Below are positions 1 to 8,815 of a stretch of 64,000 nucleotides of DNA, piece after piece. The translations under genes were made by a program, and so were the position numbers. Source of the stretch: Leptospira sp. WS58.C1 (lineage in GTDB: Bacteria; Spirochaetota; Leptospiria; Leptospirales; Leptospiraceae); contig NZ_CP162137.1 of the NCBI RefSeq assembly GCF_040833995.1, forward strand, positions 3,022,001 through 3,086,000. The letters are read 5' to 3'. Positions within the stretch are counted from its first letter, which is position 1, and every line of letters starts with the position of its first letter. The notes under the pieces are model-generated. The model saw only the letters and a list, made by a program, of their open reading frames with translations. It was not told the origin of the DNA and ran no database searches.

Positions 1-46
1 CCCTTTTTTTAAATATACTAGGTTGATTGAATTTCTTTCCGGAATT

Positions 47-487
47 TTAAGCCGGCCAAACCGCAAGAATTAGCCCTATAGCCGCTAAAGAAACCAAATT
101 ATACGCCGCATTGATAAAAAACAATTTCCAGGATCTAGATTCCCAAGCTACGGAACTCAAAAGCATCGGTACATAAAAACCTAGCCAAGTATAGAATGCG
201 GCATAGGCTCCGTACATCCAAGCAGGTCCGTCTCCAGGAAGATTCCAAGAAGAAGGTTTCCAAACAAATAAACTATGAGCTAAAACATACGCGGTCAGAA
301 AAGAACCTATGATCATGATGACCATCGATTTGATCATCTGCTTATTATCGGGTTGTAAATTTTCATAACCCATCTCTTTTGCCCAAACCTTCCCGAAGAT
401 CGGGCCGAACCAAAGGAATCCAATCACTATGTTTGCAAGAACTCCGACCAAAATTGCCAAATAATTTAGCGGTATTACCGGTAGCAT
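47..487 (-). CDS. DUF1761-family small membrane protein
   Basis: The 146-residue product has four hydrophobic segments, at roughly residues 5-27, 50-72, 88-110 and 122-144. The N-terminal pattern of a first helix followed by FLWFGPIFGKVW and a mid-protein helix pair fits the DUF1761 family of unknown function. The start is well supported: AGGAG lies five bases before the ATG. No catalytic residues are evident, so it is probably a small inner-membrane protein. It sits just downstream of a decayed ion-channel gene on the same strand, with no obvious functional link. The family call is from overall pattern; function is unknown. Confidence 0.75.
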   Translation of the reverse strand: MLPVIPLNYLAILVGVLANIVIGFLWFGPIFGKVWAKEMGYENLQPDNKQMIKSMVIMIIGSFLTAYVLAHSLFVWKPSSWNLPGDGPAWMYGAYAAFYTWLGFYVPMLLSSVAWESRSWKLFFINAAYNLVSLAAIGLILAVWPA

Positions 488-579
488 AAAATCTCCTATT
501 TCAGCCGGTGCTTTTTAGCAGAATCCATGATTCGGTCAAGTAATTTCGAAACCGATGTAAGAAAGAGAAATTAGAGTTG

Positions 580-1268
580 TTATTTTTTCAAATTGGCAAC
601 CGATTCTTCTATTGCGGATCTGAATTCCGAAAAATTTCTCCAGAGAATGATCGAAGTCCGACTTACTTAAAGTATAAATTTCACAGGCGCTCGTAGCTCG
701 AACTGTCGCAGGTCTATGCTCGTCCGTTACCCAGGCCAACTCACCGAAAAACCGACCTTCTTGCAAATTCAGTAAAACCGTTTTATCCTTGCTTTCAGAA
801 AAGAGTCCACTTGGGTCATTTTTTTCATTTGGGACGCTTTAGCTAGATCAATATTTTCTAATATACTTGCTATATTACCGATAACGGTTGCATACACGCC
901 TGCGCCTAACATAATAACAAATATCGTATATATTCTTTGTATGTCCGTAGAGGGTGTGATATCACCGTATCCCACCGTGGCGATAGTAGTAACAATGCTC
1001 TGATATATTCGGACTGACCGGTCTGATAATTGCGGATCACTTGTGATCGCAAGACGACCCATTTACCTTCTTTATATTCGGGAGTGAAACAATTCCAAAT
1101 GATATCCAACGCAAAGACTGAATCTATAAAAAAATAAACAGTCGTAAGAAGTATATTCTGATCGTAAGAAATAACGATCCGGAGAGGAGACTCCAAGGAT
1201 GCCCAAAATATTCAAACGAATACGAGTATATCCCAATATACTCTAACACGATTATTCGAGCTTATCAT
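580..1268 (-). pseudogene. Decayed cyclic-nucleotide-gated K+ channel gene
   Basis: Three reading frames carry consecutive pieces of one voltage/cyclic-nucleotide-gated channel. The likely original ATG is at 1268. An in-frame TGA at 1214-1212 interrupts the first helix (RVYWDILVFV, stop, IFWASLESPLRIVI). S2 follows up to about residue VIRNY, then S3-S5 are missing. The pore continues in another frame with the filter TVGYGD (around 970). After about position 820 the frame changes again, to [15 protein letters not shown] and then FFGEL and R-ATVRA of the cyclic-nucleotide-binding domain. An extra T in a T5 run near 628 throws off the end; restoring it gives EKFSEFRSAIEESVANLKK and a TAA at 582-580. 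One stop, several frame changes and two internal deletions make a functional product very unlikely. Confidence 0.88.
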
Positions 1269-1349
1269 ATATTTTACCGAAAGAACTGATTTATATATCG
1301 GATCGAGTAAAGGCCTTTCGGCAGGGCCGCGTATGAAAAAGAAAGTAGG

Positions 1350-3422
1350 TTAACCTAAATATTCCAAAACGACCATAGCCATATCGTCGTGAGAACTTTG
1401 TTCCTCTTGAGTGAAATGTTGGATTTTTCCTATCACCGAATTACAAAATACTTCAGGCTCTAATTCGGAAAAGCTTTTGAGCAGATCTAAAAATCTATCA
1501 TCTCCATAAAAGTCGCCTTCCCTCGATCTTGCTTCCGGAAGGCCGTCAGTGTATAGTATAAGTTTATCACCTTTACTTAATTCGGTTTTCAAAGTCTGAT
1601 AATTCGGAGTGGATAGGAATTCATTGATCGCAATCCCGGCAGGACGATAGGTCTCATGTTTTCCACTGGATTTACGGATCAAGATCGCTTCCGGATGTCC
1701 GGCATTTGCGATTAGGATCCGTCCAGACTCAGGATAGAATGTGATCATGGTAGCAGTCACAAAATTTCCGTTCAGTTTCCCCATCAGCTGGGCTCTCATC
1801 TTTGCGAGCATGTACCCCGGATCACTTAAATAGTCGGACCAATCTGCAAGAGCCATCTTGACCATAGCCGCCACCATTGCTGCACCAGTTCCGTGTCCGG
1901 TAACATCGCAGATAAAGATCCCTATAGCTCTGCCTGTTCGATCGGAGATCAGATCGACAAAATCCCCTCCCACATGAAGCATCGGAATACATCTATATGC
2001 AATTCTTACATTATGCGCCTTAGGAAGAACGGAAGGTAAAAGTGAAAATTGTATCTTTCCGGCGATTGCAAGGTCCTTCTCGATCAATTTCGCCTTAGCT
2101 TCTATATCTAACTTTTGCTCTTCTATAGTTTTGGTCCTTTCTATCACTAAGGTTTCCAATGAATCGTTGAGAGTTTTTTGCATTTCCAGATTTTCTTTCT
2201 GGGCTTCGAAAATCTTACGTTGTGCGTCTTCTTTCTCTTTTTTCAGAATATTGATCTTATCAGCCAATGCAAAAGAGAATATCAAAGCGGACATGGAAGA
2301 GCCTATATATAATCCGTCATCCGCCCAATTGGAAACTCCGACCAAATTCGCGAATTTTAAAACAACAAACATTCCCGATATACATAAGAAACTGAATGCC
2401 AATAAAAAATATCTTGCGGGTCTATAATTTTTAAAAAAACAAATTGAGGCGGCAATCAAGACCAAAGAAGGAGCAAGAATACTCAGAGCAAGACTTACTT
2501 TTACGGTAAACTCCGGAGGTAAAAATAGTGGAGAGAAAGTCAGAAGAGCATGGATCACCCAAGTGAAATGCAAAGAATAATTCAAATAACGATTTATATT
2601 TTCCGCGGTATTCAAAAACTTTTGGGCGAACAAAACCAAAGAAGACATACATATCCCGGTAAAGACCACGTACAAATTCCTCTGTAGATCCGGATATTCC
2701 GACCAAAGGTATTGGAACCCGTGACCGGTAAGAACTAATTGTATCCCAAAAAAACCGAAAATATTAGTCACGAAAAACAGATAGCTGATATCGCGAGTAG
2801 ATAAGAATATCAATAAATGATAAAGGATCATCACGCACATGATCCCGTAATATAACCCAAGACCCAAATGTACATCCGCGTTTTGATGATAGAAAGTCTC
2901 GGGATCCCAAAGGATCAATGGAAACACCAACCCCCCGCTTGTGTTCAACTTCAGATAAAAAGTGCGGGTCTGTTCCGGTTGGAATTCCAAAGTATAAATA
3001 AAATTCCTATGATTGACTTTTCGGACAGGATAAGGAAAGGCCATCCCACTCGAATTGACTAACTCTTGTTTACCGGAAGAATCTTCCGCATAAAAGTCCA
3101 CCCGATCTATATTCGTATAATCAACTTCTAAAATTTTTCGGATCTGTGTCTTTTCTGGGTTTTTAAGGGTAATCCTGATCCAATAATCGAAGTTAGTTTG
3201 TCCGAAGTTCAGCGGATCCATATCCGATTTTTTGAATTTAGCCGAATATTCCGCGGAAGAGACCCTTTCAATCCCTAAACCCTTATTAGGATCTTCTAAA
3301 AAATAGACCTCAGTACTAATTCTTTTACGTTCTATCTGGGAAGATAATGGAATGGCCTCCTGCGATAATAAAGACGAGGCCGAAAAACATAAAATTAGAA
3401 CGAAAGCCCGGTAAAGATCCAT
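1350..3422 (-). CDS. 7TMR-DISM receptor with PP2C/SpoIIE phosphatase output
   Basis: From the ATG at 3422 the protein begins with a clean signal peptide (FVLILCFSASSLLSQ). Then follow an extracellular 7TMR-DISM type 2 sensor domain of about 140 residues, seven transmembrane helices, a coiled coil rich in K/E/Q, and a C-terminal RsbU/SpoIIE phosphatase of about 230 residues. The phosphatase has the metal-binding motifs GGDFVD, CDVTGHG, YTDGLPEA and SSHDDM. It should sense a periplasmic ligand and dephosphorylate an anti-anti-sigma-type protein in the cytoplasm; partners are not visible here. A longer start (TTG at 3488) is possible but lacks a Shine-Dalgarno sequence. The downstream neighbour in the same direction is a decayed gene; the upstream neighbour is a paralogue with a different output. 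Confidence 0.9.
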   Translation of the reverse strand: MDLYRAFVLILCFSASSLLSQEAIPLSSQIERKRISTEVYFLEDPNKGLGIERVSSAEYSAKFKKSDMDPLNFGQTNFDYWIRITLKNPEKTQIRKILEVDYTNIDRVDFYAEDSSGKQELVNSSGMAFPYPVRKVNHRNFIYTLEFQPEQTRTFYLKLNTSGGLVFPLILWDPETFYHQNADVHLGLGLYYGIMCVMILYHLLIFLSTRDISYLFFVTNIFGFFGIQLVLTGHGFQYLWSEYPDLQRNLYVVFTGICMSSLVLFAQKFLNTAENINRYLNYSLHFTWVIHALLTFSPLFLPPEFTVKVSLALSILAPSLVLIAASICFFKNYRPARYFLLAFSFLCISGMFVVLKFANLVGVSNWADDGLYIGSSMSALIFSFALADKINILKKEKEDAQRKIFEAQKENLEMQKTLNDSLETLVIERTKTIEEQKLDIEAKAKLIEKDLAIAGKIQFSLLPSVLPKAHNVRIAYRCIPMLHVGGDFVDLISDRTGRAIGIFICDVTGHGTGAAMVAAMVKMALADWSDYLSDPGYMLAKMRAQLMGKLNGNFVTATMITFYPESGRILIANAGHPEAILIRKSSGKHETYRPAGIAINEFLSTPNYQTLKTELSKGDKLILYTDGLPEARSREGDFYGDDRFLDLLKSFSELEPEVFCNSVIGKIQHFTQEEQSSHDDMAMVVLEYLG

Positions 3423-3538
3423 GGGAATACTTTTGTAGGAATATTTTACTCCTCCCTTCTTTAGGAAAGAATAAAATAGTCCTTTCAAGTTCCCAATAGC
3501 GGATGATTTCTCAGTACATGATGTCGGTTCGGAGCCGG

Positions 3539-5623
3539 TTATTCTTCGACTTCTTCCAATTTCCGATCGTGAGTAACCGGATATAAACGTTTTAAGTAAA
3601 GTTGAGTGGCCTTGTCATCCGGGAAGATCGAGATTACGTTCTCAAACTGTTGTTTTGCTTCTTCGAATGAGTTGGAATAAAATGCCTTTACACCCTTTTC
3701 GTACGATTCTTTGGTCTTTAATTTCAGATCCTGGTGTTGAGGTTCGTCTCCGTCGAACACTTCATAAACGGAAACAGGCCTTTGTTTACCCTTTACTTTA
3801 ACTCTATCCAAAAAGCGGAAATGGAATTTGCCGTCTTTTTTTACTTCTTCTATCGTACTTTCACTGACAGCAATTCTGGAACCGTATACTTTAGTAAGAC
3901 TTTCTATCCTAGAGGCAAGATTGACCGTGTCGGAAATTACCGTACCTTCCAACCTTTCTTCCGCGCCTATTGTTCCTAACATTAAGGAGCCTGAATGAAT
4001 ACCGACACCTATCTGGATAGGAATATAACCTTGGCGATGTCTATGTTCATTATATTCCTTTAGGTATCTCTGCATTTCCACACCGGCGGAAACGGCATCT
4101 ATTACGTTTCTTTGAAATAAGGCCATGATCGCATCGCCGATAAATTTATCTATAAATCCGTTATGTCTTTGGATGATAGGACTCATCCTACTTAAATAAG
4201 AATTAATAAAATTAAAATTTTCTGCCGGAGTCATTTGTTCGGACAAAGTGGTAAAAGAACGGATATCGCTGAATAGAACAGCCATCTCTTTCTGGATCTG
4301 ATCCCCAAGTCTTACATCCAAAATGGAGTCTTTTCCTAAATTGGCTAAAAAGTCTTTCGGAACGAATCTAGCGTAAGACTCAGTGAGTATCTTTTGCATT
4401 TCCAAAGTCCTTGCCTGGGCTTCTTCCTTTTCCTTTTTCATAATATTGATACGGTCCGCCAAAGCGATGGAAAGAAGAATAACCTCCATAGTAGAACCCA
4501 GATACAATCCGTATTCGGTCAAGAAGGTAGAACCCAAAACATTGATAAAACGAAGGACCACTACCGTTCCTGAAATGGTAAGAACAGTGAAAGCCAAAAG
4601 AAAATAACGTGCCGGACGGAACTTTTTCAAGAAGCTGATCACGGTAGCGGTAGGAATAAAGATCAGAACCGGAAGGGTCAGGACCAACGCTAATTTTACC
4701 GTAATCTCCGGAGGTAAAACCAAAGGAGTCAGAACGATCAATCCATGGGCGACAATCAGGGCCTTCATGGATTTATCCAACCATTTCGGAACATTTTCCT
4801 TTGTATTCAAAAACCTTTTTGTAAATAGGAGAACGGAGGCCATACAGATCCCCGTAAATACTACGTAAAAATTCCTTTGTAAAAACGGAAATGTTGGCCA
4901 TAGGTATTGGAAACCATGCCCCGTGAGCACCATCTGTATCCCTAAAAAACCGAGGATATAACATACGTAGTAAAAATAACTTACATCTCTTACGGAGAAA
5001 AAGATAAAAATATTATAGAGGATCATTACGATCATCACTCCATAATATAAACCTAAACCATGCTGCACATCGGCGTTGTATTGCGAGAAGGTCTCCTTAT
5101 CCCAAAGTGTAAGAGGAATATTCAAACCTCCGCTGGTCCATGTCATCAAATAATAAGTTTTTTGTTGCCCGGGTTGTAGATCGATCTGATAAACGAAATT
5201 GCGATTTTTGAAACTTCTGGCAGAAAAAGGAAAAAGCATCCCGCTTTCTTCTTTAGAATAAGTTCCATCCAGATTAGGTTTATAAAATTGTACTATATCA
5301 ATATTACTGTAATTTATCTCGATCAATTTGGAAACGGATTCAGGAGTATCGTTTTCAAAACTTAATCGAAACCAGTAATTATAATTCAATTGGCCGAAAT
5401 CCAAAGAATCCTTATCGGATTTGATAAATTTTGATCCCACATCGGGCTTGGTAATATCTTCGAAAGTTAATTTCCTTTCCGGGTCTTCCAGATAATAAAC
5501 TGCCTTACCCAAAGGTAGTCGTTCAATATCTTTGCTAACGCGTATTTTATCATCTGCTGATAAAGAAGAACCCACCAATAACGCGGTGAAAACGATATAG
5601 AGAATAAAACTTTTACAATTCAT
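3539..5623 (-). CDS. 7TMR-DISM receptor with adenylate cyclase output
   Basis: The 694-residue protein has a signal peptide (to about residue 23), a DISM type 2 sensor domain, seven transmembrane helices to about residue 395, a short coiled coil and a class III cyclase domain at about 445-630. The metal ligands are in FSDIRSFT and FIGDAIM. The purine-selecting positions are Lys (IDKFIGD) and Asp (SDTVN), and the transition-state Asn and Arg are in NLASRIE. Together these favour ATP, hence cAMP production. A C-terminal tail with alternating helices resembles a single TPR. The sensor and 7TM part closely parallels the adjacent phosphatase receptor, about 50 bp away on the same strand, so they are probably duplicates with swapped outputs and may be cotranscribed. 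Confidence 0.9.
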   Translation of the reverse strand: MNCKSFILYIVFTALLVGSSLSADDKIRVSKDIERLPLGKAVYYLEDPERKLTFEDITKPDVGSKFIKSDKDSLDFGQLNYNYWFRLSFENDTPESVSKLIEINYSNIDIVQFYKPNLDGTYSKEESGMLFPFSARSFKNRNFVYQIDLQPGQQKTYYLMTWTSGGLNIPLTLWDKETFSQYNADVQHGLGLYYGVMIVMILYNIFIFFSVRDVSYFYYVCYILGFLGIQMVLTGHGFQYLWPTFPFLQRNFYVVFTGICMASVLLFTKRFLNTKENVPKWLDKSMKALIVAHGLIVLTPLVLPPEITVKLALVLTLPVLIFIPTATVISFLKKFRPARYFLLAFTVLTISGTVVVLRFINVLGSTFLTEYGLYLGSTMEVILLSIALADRINIMKKEKEEAQARTLEMQKILTESYARFVPKDFLANLGKDSILDVRLGDQIQKEMAVLFSDIRSFTTLSEQMTPAENFNFINSYLSRMSPIIQRHNGFIDKFIGDAIMALFQRNVIDAVSAGVEMQRYLKEYNEHRHRQGYIPIQIGVGIHSGSLMLGTIGAEERLEGTVISDTVNLASRIESLTKVYGSRIAVSESTIEEVKKDGKFHFRFLDRVKVKGKQRPVSVYEVFDGDEPQHQDLKLKTKESYEKGVKAFYSNSFEEAKQQFENVISIFPDDKATQLYLKRLYPVTHDRKLEEVEE

Positions 5624-5689
5624 AATTTACCAAATTTTAAACATTTATTAGATGGACATTTTTCAGATAGAACATCAGATATGTGACGA

Positions 5690-6139
5690 ATGAATCCTCA
5701 AACAATCGTCACCTCGATAGAAATCCAGGCATCCCCTGAAAAAATTTGGAGCATTTTTACCGATTTCCCTAAATTTCCTTCCTGGAATCCTTTCTTAAAA
5801 AGGATCCTCGGCAAACCAGTGAAAGGCGGAACGATTATTGTTTTCGATTATTATTTTACGGGAGTGTATCTACCAACCAAAGCGTTGATATACGAACTCA
5901 CCGACTCTAAATCCATATCCTGGAAAGGAGCCTTTCCTCTCTTTTTCAAATATATGTTTGCCGGAGATCATCGATTCACTTTCGAAAAGATAACTCCCGG
6001 CCGCACCAAATTCAGTCATACTGCGATCTTAACCGGGATCATGCCTTCTTTATTTAGTTCGCATATCCAAACCGCAGTACGTAATTCACATATAAAAATG
6101 AATCAAAAATTAAAAGAGTTAAGCGAAGATAATTTCTGA
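5690..6139 (+). CDS. SRPBCC (START/polyketide-cyclase-like) protein
   Basis: The 149-residue protein begins IVTSIEIQASPEKIWSIFTDF and continues FPSWNPFLKRI, the standard opening of SRPBCC lipid-binding helix-grip proteins. The C-terminal amphipathic helix (MNQKLKELSE) also fits. No signal peptide or membrane helix is visible, so it is cytoplasmic. Members bind hydrophobic ligands or act as cyclases or aromatase-like enzymes; the ligand cannot be deduced. It runs convergent to an operon of GMC oxidoreductase, hydrolase and short-chain dehydrogenase, ending 8 bp from its last gene, which fits a lipid-related neighbourhood but does not prove one. Confidence 0.8.
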   Translation: MNPQTIVTSIEIQASPEKIWSIFTDFPKFPSWNPFLKRILGKPVKGGTIIVFDYYFTGVYLPTKALIYELTDSKSISWKGAFPLFFKYMFAGDHRFTFEKITPGRTKFSHTAILTGIMPSLFSSHIQTAVRNSHIKMNQKLKELSEDNF

Positions 6140-6146
6140 TTCGCTA

Positions 6147-6971
6147 TCAGTCAAAAACTCCTTTTCTTTTCCATGATTCGAAATTTCGGATTCCTTTTTT
6201 AGCCATGATCGGATAGATCAAAGACAATAAGGAAGGGAATAATAACGCAACTCTAGCCAGTAGCCCTTGAGAATAAGGAATGTAGATCTCTGCCTTATCC
6301 GTTTGGATTGCCTTCCAAATTCCTTTTGCAACAGCCGAAGGTGGTAAAGGCGGGTTTATATAAGCCATCGGAGAACTATCCCTAGATGCCATATATTTGG
6401 TCATTGGAGATTGTATTGTGCCGGGAAGAATGGAACTAACTCGTATTCCGATCTCTTTCCATTCTAGATACAAACTTAAAGCAAAACCTCTAAGCGCAAA
6501 TTTGGTCGCACTATAAATAGAATGATGAGGCGCGGGAACTATTCCAGCTAAAGAAGATAGGATTACTAACTTACCTTTCGACTTTTTAAGATGAGGCAAC
6601 CCTAATTTAGTCAATCGAATTGTGCCTATGATATTGATCTCTATCTGTTCGTCTATTTCGTCTTGGGTAAGATTTTCGAATTTAGAAGGTCTCATGATCC
6701 CCGCATTATTCACAAGCACGTCGATCTTTCCGAATTGTTTTACACATTCTTTGATCGCCTTTTCCGAATCCGCTGCCTTAGAAATATCACAAGCGAAAAC
6801 AATATGATCTTTTCCTAATGTTTCTGCAAACTTCTTCAGTTCGGAAGATTGTTTCTGCAAATCCGTCAAAAAAAGAAGGTACCCTTTTTCGGAAAGAAGG
6901 GCCGCGGTTTCCCTGCCGATCCCCCCTGCTGCTCCCGTTAGAAAAACGACTGGCCGGTTTCCCTTCGACAT
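6147..6971 (-). CDS. Short-chain dehydrogenase/reductase (SDR)
   Basis: The 274-residue classical SDR has the cofactor loop TGAAGGIGRE, the NNAG motif (NNAGIM) and the catalytic Ser with YxxxK (SSLAG, then YSATK). The C-terminal tail is more hydrophobic (ARVALLFPSLLSLIYPIM), suggesting membrane association or a lipid substrate. It is the last gene of a three-gene operon: the upstream hydrolase stops 3 bp before this ATG. NAD(P)H-dependent oxidation or reduction of a hydrophobic alcohol or ketone is the natural guess given the GMC oxidoreductase upstream; the actual substrate is unknown. Confidence 0.88.
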   Translation of the reverse strand: MSKGNRPVVFLTGAAGGIGRETAALLSEKGYLLFLTDLQKQSSELKKFAETLGKDHIVFACDISKAADSEKAIKECVKQFGKIDVLVNNAGIMRPSKFENLTQDEIDEQIEINIIGTIRLTKLGLPHLKKSKGKLVILSSLAGIVPAPHHSIYSATKFALRGFALSLYLEWKEIGIRVSSILPGTIQSPMTKYMASRDSSPMAYINPPLPPSAVAKGIWKAIQTDKAEIYIPYSQGLLARVALLFPSLLSLIYPIMAKKGIRNFESWKRKGVFD

Positions 6972-6973
6972 AC

Positions 6974-8806
6974 TTACCCTTTTTTCACTCCGTTGGAATT
7001 CTTACGTAGGAACTCCACTATTCTAGGGAATACGTCCGTATCGCTCTTTTTCCCCATCAAAGTGTCTTGATGGCCATAACCCTCGGCGATAAACAGTTCG
7101 TTTTTATTTCCCGGATTCAAACGATTTAATGTTTCATAAGCTATAATATTAGAATCTTTGAATACTTTGTTCTGGTCGCCGGTCATGAATAATACAGGCG
7201 TTTTGACCTCGGAAGCCTTATCCAGATAATTATTCGGCAAAGAATCGTATCGAATATCAGTAGGCCTGTATTTGATCATGGACTTACGACCCACAGCCTT
7301 TCTGATATGCCGATAATAGTTCATAGAAGTCGCTCCGAATAGATCCCCTACCCTTCTATGAGTGATATCCGGAAGATTTGCGTGTTCATAACAGGCAGGC
7401 CAGCCGGTTCCCCACATCAGACTCAGCATATGACAAGCAGGCTCGTCGCATTCGTGATGAAAAAGGCTCACGAATCTGGACAATAGTTTTCCTGAAGCCA
7501 AGCCGGGAAGATAATACCAACGAGGATTCACATTCGGAAATCTGAAAATAGACTCCATCAAAAAAGGAGAGAATGCCAATTTGATCTTAGACCAAGTCGG
7601 TACATTAGGTGTCAGAGACACACTATTCGAGACGACGCTAGTGACTCCGTCTATTTTTCCTCCGAACAAACTCATGAAAAATGAAATGGAACCCACACAA
7701 TGTACAACAAAATGGATCCTTTTCCCCTCACCAACCGCGTCTTTAACTACTTTTAAAGCCGCCGGTACATCATATAGAGCGATATCATCTAGAGTATATC
7801 TATGAGGAAAAAGATTATAATTAAAACGTAAACTTCCCCTCCAGTCGAAACTCCAAACATCGGTAAATCCGTTTTCATGCAGATATGTCACCAAATTTTT
7901 ATGTTCGGGCATAACGAACATATCCGTAGAAGTAGTGAGTCCGTGCATCAGCACTACGACGTCCTTACTTTCTTTCTTCTGAAAACGAACTAAATTGAGA
8001 GCGATCTTATCCTCGGTAGTGAATGGATGAAAAGTGATTTTGGAATTTTTGACTCCTTCCAGGGTAAATACCGGAATATCTCTTTCTCTCCATAACTCCG
8101 GTTCCGCTTTTCTGAACTGGGCCCCGTAAATTTCCCATAAATTTCCTAAAAATAACTCACCGAATCTGAACAGAGCGTCTTTTCTCTCGGAAAAAGTACG
8201 ACCATTGGATTTGAAAGTAGTCATCTGCTTAATAAAATCTTTTTCTAATATATGCAGGATACCTTTCGCCAAAACCTTTGCTTTAGGTTCCGCTTTTTCA
8301 TCCACGTATCCATCAAACACCGTGGTATAAAGTGTAGAAGTGTCTCTCCAGATATTCAAGATACCGTCGTCTACTACCTTCTTAAATCCGTTTAAAGTTA
8401 TTTTTTTCCCGGCTTTGTTCTTTAAGAACAAACGGTATTTCATATGTTTTTCGTTAGCCGAAGGTTTTCCGTAATCCACGAAACAATTGAAAACCCCTTT
8501 TTCCACTTCGAATCTTCCGCCTAGAGGCTGACATTCCACCCAACCGATGGCTTCACCGGTTTCGTCCGGATCATACACAAAAAACTGAGTATCGTTCACT
8601 CGGATCGTTAAGTGAAACATCAGATAATTGCCTGCCTTTTTCCCGGCAGCATAATCTTCTTGATAATTAAAAGATCCCGGCATGGAAACGAAACCTTTCA
8701 TTTCCTCCGTGAATTCCAAACTTACCGGATGAGAATTGACTCCTGTTTTGCCGGGCTTAGATTTGCCGGCGCTTTTTTTTGATTTTTTTTTAGTCGCTGT
8801 AGCCAA
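6974..8806 (-). CDS. Alpha/beta hydrolase with Cys in the nucleophile elbow
   Basis: The 610-residue protein has a beta-rich N-terminal region (about 30-180) and a C-terminal alpha/beta hydrolase domain (about 260-605). The oxyanion strand is VVLMHGLTTS. The nucleophile elbow reads VVHCVGS, so residue 370 (codon 7699-7697) is Cys where most relatives have Ser. The acid and base are likely in LFMTGDQNKVF and EGYGHQD. The start is TTG, supported by TAGGAT eight bases upstream; no ATG occurs near it. Codons 6-11 encode a Lys-rich tail from runs of nine and eight A residues. It lies between a GMC oxidoreductase and an SDR with 3-9 bp gaps, an arrangement suggesting a common sterol- or lipid-related pathway (inference). 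Confidence 0.85.
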   Translation of the reverse strand: MATATKKKSKKSAGKSKPGKTGVNSHPVSLEFTEEMKGFVSMPGSFNYQEDYAAGKKAGNYLMFHLTIRVNDTQFFVYDPDETGEAIGWVECQPLGGRFEVEKGVFNCFVDYGKPSANEKHMKYRLFLKNKAGKKITLNGFKKVVDDGILNIWRDTSTLYTTVFDGYVDEKAEPKAKVLAKGILHILEKDFIKQMTTFKSNGRTFSERKDALFRFGELFLGNLWEIYGAQFRKAEPELWRERDIPVFTLEGVKNSKITFHPFTTEDKIALNLVRFQKKESKDVVVLMHGLTTSTDMFVMPEHKNLVTYLHENGFTDVWSFDWRGSLRFNYNLFPHRYTLDDIALYDVPAALKVVKDAVGEGKRIHFVVHCVGSISFFMSLFGGKIDGVTSVVSNSVSLTPNVPTWSKIKLAFSPFLMESIFRFPNVNPRWYYLPGLASGKLLSRFVSLFHHECDEPACHMLSLMWGTGWPACYEHANLPDITHRRVGDLFGATSMNYYRHIRKAVGRKSMIKYRPTDIRYDSLPNNYLDKASEVKTPVLFMTGDQNKVFKDSNIIAYETLNRLNPGNKNELFIAEGYGHQDTLMGKKSDTDVFPRIVEFLRKNSNGVKKG

Positions 8807-8815
8807 TCGAATATC

